This document shows positions 8,387 to 15,687 of a stretch of DNA of 42,741 nt, in pieces. The DNA lies in NCBI GenBank assembly GCA_007131925.1, contig SLPQ01000065.1, positions 1-42,741 of the forward strand, in the 5' to 3' direction. The DNA comes from Candidatus Brocadiia bacterium (lineage in GTDB: Bacteria; Planctomycetota; DG-23; SLPQ01). Under the pieces are notes generated by a model. That model was not told where the DNA came from and made no database searches. It saw nothing but the letters and a program-made list of their open reading frames with translations. Position 1 is the stretch's first letter. Every line of letters starts with the position of its first letter. A program made the position numbers and the translations under genes.

Positions 8387-8701
8387 ATGATAAAGCTTAC
8401 CGAAGCCCAGCTGGTAGAGATGGTCCTTGTGGCCGCTCGCCGCGGATATAAGCAGGCCCTCGAAGACGCCGAAAAGACCAGCCGCCGCCAGCGCGATGCG
8501 TGTGCGCAGGAGGGCGTGGATGCCTACCGCGCGAATGCGCTCGAGTGTCTGCGCAGGCGCCTTGGCGAGCTCAAAGACTTGAAGGCCAACGAGCTTCTGG
8601 TTGCCGGCTTCAATGAAGCCGTGGAGTACCTTGAATTCGGCGCGTCAAAGGATTGGCAGGAGCTCTCGAGCGGCACAGATCAGGGCAAAGAAGGAACGTA
8701 A
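8387..8701 (+). CDS. Small, highly charged helical protein, unknown function
   Basis: This 104-aa protein is rich in Ala, Leu, Glu, Arg and Lys, with no signal peptide or membrane segment. It reads as a run of amphipathic helices (for example LTEAQLVEMVLVAARRGYK and LECLRRRLGELKDLKANELL) and could form a coiled coil or helical bundle. I do not recognise a family. It sits 35 bp downstream of mutS and 68 bp upstream of the PHP-domain gene on the same strand, so it is probably co-transcribed with them. The ATG at 8387 is the first in frame; the upstream GAGAGGGA at about 8370 is somewhat distant. Coding use looks like that of its neighbours. Confidence 0.7.
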   Translation: MIKLTEAQLVEMVLVAARRGYKQALEDAEKTSRRQRDACAQEGVDAYRANALECLRRRLGELKDLKANELLVAGFNEAVEYLEFGASKDWQELSSGTDQGKEGT

Positions 8702-8769
8702 ATTCTTATCGATAAGCTTACACTGTTGCTGCCTGCGCCCCCCCGCAGCCGGCTGCATGGAGACAAACA

Positions 8770-9399
8770 TTGAAAATAGACCTTCACATACACACCAGTG
8801 AGCGCAGCGGCTGCGGCAAGTCCACCGAGGCGGAGATGATAAGAGCCGCGAAGGCCGCCGGGCTCGGCGCGATCGCCTTGACTGATCACGGCGCGCTTGC
8901 GCCATCCCTTCACCTGGCCGAGCTCAACCGCCTCCACCACCCCTTCCGCATCTTTCCCGGCATAGAGATAGAGTGCGAAGACGAGCATATCGTCGTGGTC
9001 GGCCTCGAAGAAGGCGCGCTCGAACGGGACGGATGGAGCTACGAGGCACTCTACAGATTCGTCGCGCGAAAGGGCGGCTTTCTCTTTCTGGCACACCCCT
9101 TCCGGTACCATGACCATATCAACGTCGATGTCGACGCCTTTCCGCCGGGGGGTGTGGAGATAGACTCAAAGAACATGGCTGATGTCGACCGGCAGCTCCT
9201 CGATGACTTTTTCGCGCGCACGGGGCTTGCCCCCCTCTGCAACAGCGACGCCCACGATGCCGAGACCGTCGGCCTCTATCACAATACGCTCCAGCGCAGC
9301 CCGGCCGACCCTGTCGACCTCGTGCGCATCCTCAGAGAGGGGCGCTTCGCCTGCGGTGATCGCCCGGACGTGCGCTTCATGAGAAAGGAGAGCAGCTGA
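8770..9399 (+). CDS. PHP-domain metal-dependent phosphoesterase
   Basis: This 209-aa protein has the four metal-binding motifs of PHP phosphoesterases: DLHIHTS (residues 4-10) at the N-terminus, ALTDHG (about 36-41), the central FLAHPFRYH, and CNSDAH near the C-terminus. PHP proteins are alpha/beta barrels with two or three metals that hydrolyse phosphomonoesters or nucleotides such as 3',5'-bisphosphates. The exact substrate is unknown. The start is TTG at 8770, with GGAGA about 6 nt upstream, and the family N-terminus MKIDLHIHT begins there. The stop codon overlaps the next ATG (TGATG at 9397), so the two proteins are translationally coupled and likely work together. Confidence 0.9.
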   Translation: MKIDLHIHTSERSGCGKSTEAEMIRAAKAAGLGAIALTDHGALAPSLHLAELNRLHHPFRIFPGIEIECEDEHIVVVGLEEGALERDGWSYEALYRFVARKGGFLFLAHPFRYHDHINVDVDAFPPGGVEIDSKNMADVDRQLLDDFFARTGLAPLCNSDAHDAETVGLYHNTLQRSPADPVDLVRILREGRFACGDRPDVRFMRKESS

Positions 9400-10154
9400 T
9401 GCAGGCACAGGTAATACTCACGGCCAGTCAGTCCAAGAGACTCATCGCAAAGGGCATCCTGAAGTGGGAGCCCTTCCGGCACGCTCAGCGCTCAGGCATA
9501 ATCGCAATATGCAAGGGCACGACCAATTCCTATATCGTCGAGGAGCTGCTGGCCGAGGCCTTTGACAAGCGCCGGTACGTAATGGGCCGCACAGCGCCGG
9601 CAGGGCTCGACACCTCCTGGGCCGACGCCGAGGCAGCAGAGGTCGTACTGGAGGAGGGCAGGCGCATCGAGGGGGCCTTACTGGCCGACATCGTCACCCG
9701 AATGGGTCCAGGCGACCTCTTCCTCAAGGGCGCAAACGCCATCAACTACGATCTCGGCCAGGCAGGGGTGCTCATCGCTCACCCCTCAGGCGGCACGCTC
9801 GGGGCGACCATGGGGACGATTGTGAGCCGAAAGGTGCGCCTTGTGCATCCGGCGGGCCTTGAAAAAAGCGTGCCCGCAGACATTGCAGCGGCCGCGCGCC
9901 GCCTCTGCGAACAAGACGCCTGTGTCGGCCAGGTTTACGGACTCTGGCCTACACATGGAGAAATCTTTACCGAGATAGAGGCAATCGAGGCCCTTTTCAA
10001 TATCGAGGCCGTACCGGCAGGCTCAGGCGGCATCGCGGGCGCAGAGGGCGCGCTCACACTGTCTGTTTTCGGCGAAAGGGCCGAGCTTGACAGGGCCCTC
10101 GCCCTGATCGACGAGATTCAAAAGGAGCCCCCTTTCGGGGCCGGCGGCCCGTGA
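9399..10154 (+). CDS. Conserved protein of unknown function coupled to the PHP phosphoesterase
   Basis: I cannot assign this 251-aa protein to a named family. It is cytoplasmic, with no signal peptide or membrane helix. Features that look conserved are TASQSKRLIAKGILKW at the N-terminus, IAICKGTTNSYIVEELL, GDLFLKGANAINYD, a glycine-rich loop (AHPSGGTLGATMGTIVSRK) resembling a nucleotide- or phosphate-binding turn, and a C-terminal part ending in helices that look like a small ferredoxin-like unit. The start codon overlaps the PHP gene's stop by one base, implying a shared pathway. A metabolite-binding or enzyme role is plausible but is inference only. Confidence 0.78.
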   Translation: MQAQVILTASQSKRLIAKGILKWEPFRHAQRSGIIAICKGTTNSYIVEELLAEAFDKRRYVMGRTAPAGLDTSWADAEAAEVVLEEGRRIEGALLADIVTRMGPGDLFLKGANAINYDLGQAGVLIAHPSGGTLGATMGTIVSRKVRLVHPAGLEKSVPADIAAAARRLCEQDACVGQVYGLWPTHGEIFTEIEAIEALFNIEAVPAGSGGIAGAEGALTLSVFGERAELDRALALIDEIQKEPPFGAGGP

Positions 10155-10248
10155 ATAGCGGGCTGTGAAGACGCCCTTGGCGGCAGAGATCAGCCACTGA
10201 GGTCTCGCTGCAGAAAAAAAAGCAGGAACCCCTATCGACGAAGCGACC

Positions 10249-11832
10249 ATGGGTGCTTTTGACTACATCATAAGGGGCGCAAAAGTATATGATGGATCGG
10301 GCTCATCGCCCCGCCTGACCGACGTAGGCATTACGGGCGACCGGGTAGGCGCGGTGGGGGATCTTTCCGGCGCACATGGCAATGTCATCGATGCCAGCGG
10401 GCTTGCAGCAGCGCCCGGCTTCATAGACCCGCATACGCACAGCGATCTGCCGAGCCTGCTGGCGCCTCTGGCCGAGAGCCGTCTCTATGCCGGCGTCACG
10501 ACAGAAATCGGGGGAAACTGCGGCTTTGCCGCCGGACCGTTTCTCAAGCCTGAAGACCAGGCCTTTCTTGAAAACCATGACAAGATAGAAATAACGTGGC
10601 GCAGCCAGGCTGAGTTTTTCGACAGGCTGGAGGCGGCCGGTTCCGCTGTCAACCACGCATTTCTTGCCGGCCACGGCAACATCCGTCACGTAGCGATGGC
10701 AGGCGACTTCGACCGGCCGGCAACGGCCACCGAGATCCGCCGTATGCGTGCCATACTGGCAGGCGAGCTCGCCGCGGGCGCCATAGGCATGTCCAGCGGG
10801 CTTATATATCCGCCGGGCTGCTTTGCGACGGCCAAGGAAATCGCCGAGGTCGCAAGTGTGCTGGCAGACGGCCCACTCATTTATGCAACCCACATTCGAA
10901 ACGAGGGGCCGCTGCTGATGGAGTCCCTCGACGAGGCGCTTTTCATCTCAGAGACGGCCGCCTGTCCGCTGCACATCTCCCATCTCAAGGTCTATGAGCG
11001 CGAAAACTGGCACATTATCGACCAGCTGCGTCAGTGGTGGGCCGGGCGCTCAGAGCGCGCCGTTCGCATCAGCGCCGACAGCTATCCCTACACGGCATCG
11101 CACACCCGTCTTGACACTATACTTCCGCAGTGGGTATTTGAAGGCGGCTTTGCGGCCGAGCTCACCCGGCTCTCCTGCGAGAGCGAGTGGTCCAGGATAC
11201 AAAGGGATATGCCCGGAGACGACGTAGATGACGCATTCTGGGACTCGATCATGATAGCCTCCGTCGCATCAGCAGAAAACCGGCGATGGCAGGGGACTCT
11301 GCTTTCCGATGCGGCCGCCGGCATGGGCACCTCACCGTTAGAAGCGGTCAGGAGACTACTTCTGGCCGACAAGGCGCGCACGATGGCAGTCTTTTTTCGG
11401 ATGTCCGAGGCAAATATGCTCGATATTCACAAATGGAGCGACGTGCTTGTGGGCAGCGACTCGGCCGTGCGTGCCGCCTGCGGGGCGACCGCCGACGGAT
11501 TTCCCCATCCGCGTGCGTGCGGTACCACAGGGCGCGCGCTGCGCCTTCTTGTGCGAGAAAGGGGCGTACTTACGCTTGCCGAAGCGATACACAGGATGAC
11601 GGGCCGGGTTTCAGACATATTTGCTCTGAGATCCCGGGGCTATCTCAAAGAGGGCTATGCGGCCGACGTGGTCGTCTTTGATCCGGACAGTATCACCGAC
11701 CGGGCGACTTTCCAGAACCCACTCGCCTTTACTGTCGGCGTCAGACATCTTTTCGTAAACGGCAGACCGGTGCTGACCGACGGGGCTGTTACGGGCCTGA
11801 AGCCGGGCAGGCTCCTGCGCCATGGAGGGTGA
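10249..11832 (+). CDS. N-acyl-D-amino-acid deacylase-like amidohydrolase
   Basis: This 527-aa protein belongs to the D-aminoacylase/dihydroorotase-like branch of the amidohydrolase superfamily, which hydrolyses N-acyl-D-amino acids or related amides. Visible motifs are the start DYIIRGAKVYDGSG, the metal motif GFIDPHTHSD (H62, H64), GGNCGF with the candidate metal-ligand cysteine at residue 91, ATHIRNEG, LHISHLKVYE, and the C-terminal small beta-domain returning as GYAADVVVFDPD. No signal peptide is seen, so it acts in the cytoplasm. The ATG at 10249 matches the family N-terminus although the ribosome-binding site is weak. It lies 94 bp after the preceding gene. Substrate specificity cannot be read from the sequence. 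Confidence 0.88.
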   Translation: MGAFDYIIRGAKVYDGSGSSPRLTDVGITGDRVGAVGDLSGAHGNVIDASGLAAAPGFIDPHTHSDLPSLLAPLAESRLYAGVTTEIGGNCGFAAGPFLKPEDQAFLENHDKIEITWRSQAEFFDRLEAAGSAVNHAFLAGHGNIRHVAMAGDFDRPATATEIRRMRAILAGELAAGAIGMSSGLIYPPGCFATAKEIAEVASVLADGPLIYATHIRNEGPLLMESLDEALFISETAACPLHISHLKVYERENWHIIDQLRQWWAGRSERAVRISADSYPYTASHTRLDTILPQWVFEGGFAAELTRLSCESEWSRIQRDMPGDDVDDAFWDSIMIASVASAENRRWQGTLLSDAAAGMGTSPLEAVRRLLLADKARTMAVFFRMSEANMLDIHKWSDVLVGSDSAVRAACGATADGFPHPRACGTTGRALRLLVRERGVLTLAEAIHRMTGRVSDIFALRSRGYLKEGYAADVVVFDPDSITDRATFQNPLAFTVGVRHLFVNGRPVLTDGAVTGLKPGRLLRHGG

Positions 11833-12086
11833 GACGACCAGAGCGCCCGACGCGGTTGTCCCTGCAGCTGTAACGTGCCGGCGCCCTCCGAAGATATAAT
11901 TACAAGGTCGAGCCCTCCTGCTTTTTCAGGGTGAAGAGATGCTTCATCCCATGGACGCGGCGGGAAAAATCGGTCGATCCTTTAAGGTCGCGACAGAAAA
12001 TCACAATATGAAGGATTGATTTGAAGGCCAATGCTCTTCCTGCGGCATCCCCATCCGCGCCCAGTCAAAAACGGAAAGCACCCACC

Positions 12087-14246
12087 CTATCGGCTGATGG
12101 CAGTTTGAAAGTCATCTTCGGTAAGAAACTCGACGCGCCCGTCAACGTAGAGCACATATCTGCCATCGGCTCGGATGCCCTCACGTTCGTACACCAGTAT
12201 GGACCTTGCCGGAGAGTGTATGGTCCGGCCTTTCACGTAGCGATAGTCGGACGAAGCCGTCGAGGCGCCTGCTCTTGGCGCGCCGAGCATTTCCGGCGCC
12301 ACCGCCTCCTCCAGCGTATCAGGGAAGCGCCCGTGCCTTGTTGTGGTAGCCAGGTGCAGGAGTCCGCCTATCTTGAGAAGCCGCTGCCTGTCGGCAGAGG
12401 CGCTCTCTCCCGGCGAGAGGCCCGGCTGGGCGGCCACCTGGCGAGCTGCATTTGCCCTGGCGATGCCTATGATGGCCGGGCCGGCCAGGCCCGCAATCCC
12501 GCAGGGGCTGTACACCTGGAGCTCGATGAGGCTTCCATTGGTGGTTGCAGCCATGGCTATGCCGTCGATATGCCTCTTGAGGCGAAAGGCCGGTGGTATG
12601 TCGGCGCTGCTGAAGGACAGCCGTTCGTCGTAGTATGCCCTGTCTATCTCGGAGCCGACACCGGCAAGGACATGCTCGTAGGCTATGTCGATGATGTGAT
12701 CGAGGTTAAAGTAAGCCAAATGGGAGACGTCCGCAGCCAGGGCGCTTCGTGCTCGCGAATAGCCTGCGCTGTCGGCTATGGATGCACTTGGAGCTATCAC
12801 GCGATCAAAGGCGGCTCGCAGGCTCTCCCTGCTTTTGGCGCAGACAAGGTAGCCGCCGCCGACCGTCAGGGATGGTGAAGGCCCGCCGGCGCCACCGGAT
12901 ACTAAGGAATACACGCGCTGGTTGCCGAGCATGGAGATTTCGAGCCTGGCCGAACGGCTCCCGGACGCCGCAAGCGGCGAGAGAAATTCGGGATCGGCCT
13001 CGGCATAAGCTGCGATCTTGCGCAGGGCCTCACGAAGGGCCGCCTCATTGCTGACCTCGACCAGAGTCACGCGGCTTAAACCAGCGCCGCTGATCAGAGC
13101 CATGACATCCCCTGACGCCGATATCCTGTAATAACCGATGGCCGCCTTTCCAAGAGAACCTATGACATCGCGGCGAAAGTTGACACCGGCCGACTGCTGG
13201 AGCCGCCTTGTCAGCGCATCCGGGTCAAAGCCGCCGTCTCCGGAGGTCGCCCTGAATAGACGCAGCGCCTCATCCCAGAGTCGTGCAGGGTCGCTCATTC
13301 GCGCGCCGAAAAAAACCGCGTCCCGCGGAACAACCGACAGGCGCCTTTCCGAGAAAGGCTCGCTTCCCACCATCTCCAACAGCCTCGAATCCTCCGAGCG
13401 CATCGAGACGAAGATACGATCGACGACACCTGAGCGGTCAAAACCGCTCTCCATGATTACTGATTCTATCTCATCGAGCCCGACCATGCCGATAAGGCCC
13501 GGAAGATCGAAGGGCACCCCGTCCGATGCCTCCCCTTTCAACCTCTCCACCAGCTCAGGAAAGTCAAGATATGCACGCAGTACACCCGATCCCTCGGCCA
13601 GGACCTCCCGAGCGTTGATGAAACGGGTCGATGCACTCAGGCTGCCGGCGGTCGAGGAGGCATTTCGACGGTCAATCGCCCCGAGCACAGCGTACCTGGA
13701 GCCCATCACAAGCAGGCCGTCAACGATGGCAGCGTGCCTGCCATCCACGCCCGATATATTCACCATCACCCCAGAGACCTGTATCCTGGTAGGGGGCATG
13801 CCCCGGTCGGCTTCTGCCGCATAGAGGCTATTGAGAAAATCCCACCCCGCCGCTTCCCGCTCGCCGATCTGGGCGACTACAAGGTGTTCAAAGCCCTCGT
13901 CAGCAGGAGAAAAGCCGATCGCGGCACCGCCTTTAATCGAGCCGACCATTTCGAGAAATCTCCCGACCACCTCAGGGGCGCTGCCGGTGCTCTCGCCCTC
14001 TTGCGACTCAAGGGAAAGCCTGATGCTCTTGGTCGAGTCGTCCTGCCATAGCGCCCAGAGGCCGGTATCCCTGGCCTTTTCGATGGCCGCCGGCACACTC
14101 GGACATTCTACGAAAAGGACGGTGTCGGCGGGAAAGAGCTGTGCCAGGGGCCTTGCCGGATGTAGCTCTTGAGCAAAGCCGGTTATAGCACAAGCGCACG
14201 CCACGACCATGAGCAGGCCGGATCGAAAATACGCCGGGAGCCGCAT
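12087..14246 (-). CDS. Large secreted protein of unknown function with pseudopilin-like C-terminus
   Basis: This encodes a 719-aa exported protein. Residues 1-27 form a signal peptide (MRLPAYFRSG, a hydrophobic core, then ITGFAQ). The bulk consists of Ala/Ser/Gly-rich alternating beta and helical stretches starting with LFPADTVLFVECPSVPAAIEKARDTG. This resembles secreted DUF3352-like proteins, though I am not sure of the match. The last 100 or so residues (nt 12087-12385) contain LLKIGGLLHLATTTRHGRFP and end YVLYVDGRVEFLTEDDF, the pattern shared with the anti-sigma factor at 3601 and the protein at 38718. The ATG at 14246 follows AGGAGG by 6 nt; an upstream frame extension lacks a signal peptide. 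It is divergent from the SGNH hydrolase. Confidence 0.83.
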   Translation of the reverse strand: MRLPAYFRSGLLMVVACACAITGFAQELHPARPLAQLFPADTVLFVECPSVPAAIEKARDTGLWALWQDDSTKSIRLSLESQEGESTGSAPEVVGRFLEMVGSIKGGAAIGFSPADEGFEHLVVAQIGEREAAGWDFLNSLYAAEADRGMPPTRIQVSGVMVNISGVDGRHAAIVDGLLVMGSRYAVLGAIDRRNASSTAGSLSASTRFINAREVLAEGSGVLRAYLDFPELVERLKGEASDGVPFDLPGLIGMVGLDEIESVIMESGFDRSGVVDRIFVSMRSEDSRLLEMVGSEPFSERRLSVVPRDAVFFGARMSDPARLWDEALRLFRATSGDGGFDPDALTRRLQQSAGVNFRRDVIGSLGKAAIGYYRISASGDVMALISGAGLSRVTLVEVSNEAALREALRKIAAYAEADPEFLSPLAASGSRSARLEISMLGNQRVYSLVSGGAGGPSPSLTVGGGYLVCAKSRESLRAAFDRVIAPSASIADSAGYSRARSALAADVSHLAYFNLDHIIDIAYEHVLAGVGSEIDRAYYDERLSFSSADIPPAFRLKRHIDGIAMAATTNGSLIELQVYSPCGIAGLAGPAIIGIARANAARQVAAQPGLSPGESASADRQRLLKIGGLLHLATTTRHGRFPDTLEEAVAPEMLGAPRAGASTASSDYRYVKGRTIHSPARSILVYEREGIRADGRYVLYVDGRVEFLTEDDFQTAISR

Positions 14247-14292
14247 TTTAAGCCTCCTGATAGAAGCCCAACAGCAAACGTTCCTGTCTTTG

Positions 14293-14321
14293 AATATAGC
14301 ACAGCCTTTGCACGTCGGCAA
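14293..14321 (-). promoter_or_regulatory. Candidate sigma-70 promoter of the secreted 719-aa protein gene
   Basis: On the minus strand, TTGCCG (14321-14316) and TATATT (14298-14293) have an ideal 17-bp spacer, about 47 bp upstream of the ATG at 14246. Confidence 0.55.
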
Positions 14322-14361
14322 GAACGGGCAATCGTGCTTGTGCCGGCTCACAGCCAATAAA

Positions 14362-14391
14362 TTGTTGAATTTGACCCTTGCGTGATATAAA
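14362..14391 (+). promoter_or_regulatory. Candidate promoter of the SGNH hydrolase gene
   Basis: TTGTTG (14362-14367) and TATAAA (14386-14391) are spaced 18 bp apart, about 50 bp before the ATG. The -10 is good and the -35 moderate. Confidence 0.4.
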
Positions 14392-14442
14392 TTTGGTCTG
14401 CTCTAACCAGCAGGTACGGCCGGCGACCCCGGAGGTATACGG

Positions 14443-15645
14443 ATGAAAGAGTGGTGCGCTGCGCTTGTCTTGTGGCTGTCTGTGGCGGCGACGGCCGCTC
14501 CAGGTGCACTCGTGGTGGCGGATTTCGAGGAGCCGCAAGAGTTTCGCATCGCTGAAAGCGTGGCAGGATCCCTCAGGTACGAGTTTGCCAGTGAAGAGAA
14601 CAGGGGGCACTTTCTGTGCGTGGAGTTTACACGCCTGCAAAACTCCGGCTTCGCATATATCTACCTGCCCATAGCGGACGCGCTCAGCGGGTCTGCCGAA
14701 GATTACGACGGCATATCTTTCATGGTCCGAGGCGATGGTTCGAGCACGTTCGGGACAGTAGAGATGCGCTTTGACGGCTTTGTGAACATTTTTCAGGCGG
14801 TCTTTCCGCTCGACTGCACGGAGTGGCGCCGCGTGGATATACGTTGGGACGAGTTTTTCCAGATGAACGACGGCGTTCGAAAGGCCGAGATGAACTGGGA
14901 CACGCTGAACCGCTTCGCTCTCGGCTCGAGAGGGATGTGGGGCTCATGCTCCTACGCCATAGACGATATTGCACTGGCCTCAATAGAACCTCGCGAGCCA
15001 CGGCAGGCTTACCGGGGAATGGCCCGGCTCGAGCGTACCGGCGAGAAACTGCGCAAAGAAGGTGCACAGCTGACGATCGCGGCGCTGGGCGACTCTATCA
15101 CTTTCGGCACAAGGTTGCCGGCGGATGAAAGGGAGGATGCGACATATCTCGCGCGCCTGGCGGCCGGCATCGAAGAGCGCTTTGCCGGCGCAGCAGTCAA
15201 GACGGTCAACGCCGGCGTTGGAGGCGATACGATAGCCCGGGGGATCGTGCGCATCGGCCACCAGGTCGCATATCATGAACCTGACCTGGTGCTCGTGTAT
15301 CTCGGCGCCAACGACGCCATGTACGCACTGCCCGAAAGCCGTGTTAGACATGCGATGTCGCTGCTGGTCGAAAAACTCCTGGAAACCACCGATGCAGACA
15401 TACTCCTGCTCGGCCCCACCCAGATCCTGGGCAAGCCCGGTCTGCCCGAGTCCTACGGGCGGATTTACGCCAGTATAGCGCGCGAACGTGGCGTGGCGTA
15501 TTTCGATCTTTCAGAAGCCCTCTCGATGCTGACGGAGTCGGATTTCAGGAACGCGCTGGCCGATAATGTGCACCTTTCAGCCTATGGGCACAGGGTCATA
15601 GCCGATGCGATACTTGATTTTGTCGCTGAAAGGGTCCAGCGCTGA
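14443..15645 (+). CDS. Secreted SGNH/GDSL hydrolase with N-terminal beta-sandwich domain
   Basis: This 400-aa protein has a signal peptide (about residues 1-18), then a beta-sandwich domain (about 20-185) like the CIA30/CBM11 type: VVADFEEPQEF at the start, then an acidic DYDGISFMVRGDG and SYAIDDIALASIEP at the end. An SGNH hydrolase domain follows with all four blocks: GDS (216-218, nucleophile Ser218), VGGDT, LGAND, and D374-x2-H377. SGNH enzymes are esterases or lipases, many of them carbohydrate acetylesterases, so deacetylation of a polysaccharide outside the cytoplasm is plausible. The ATG follows GGAGG. It is divergent from the secreted 719-aa protein and converges on the adaptor operon, whose end is 42 bp away. 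Confidence 0.87.
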   Translation: MKEWCAALVLWLSVAATAAPGALVVADFEEPQEFRIAESVAGSLRYEFASEENRGHFLCVEFTRLQNSGFAYIYLPIADALSGSAEDYDGISFMVRGDGSSTFGTVEMRFDGFVNIFQAVFPLDCTEWRRVDIRWDEFFQMNDGVRKAEMNWDTLNRFALGSRGMWGSCSYAIDDIALASIEPREPRQAYRGMARLERTGEKLRKEGAQLTIAALGDSITFGTRLPADEREDATYLARLAAGIEERFAGAAVKTVNAGVGGDTIARGIVRIGHQVAYHEPDLVLVYLGANDAMYALPESRVRHAMSLLVEKLLETTDADILLLGPTQILGKPGLPESYGRIYASIARERGVAYFDLSEALSMLTESDFRNALADNVHLSAYGHRVIADAILDFVAERVQR

Positions 15646-15687
15646 TGTGAAAAACCCCTGTGCTGCACTCGCCGGTGGGCAGCGTTT

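Noticed and set aside
10147-10163. GCCCG-N7-CGGGC hairpin at the end of the 251-aa gene
   Set aside because: The stem is only 5 bp, overlaps the stop codon and has no T-run; not convincing as a terminator.
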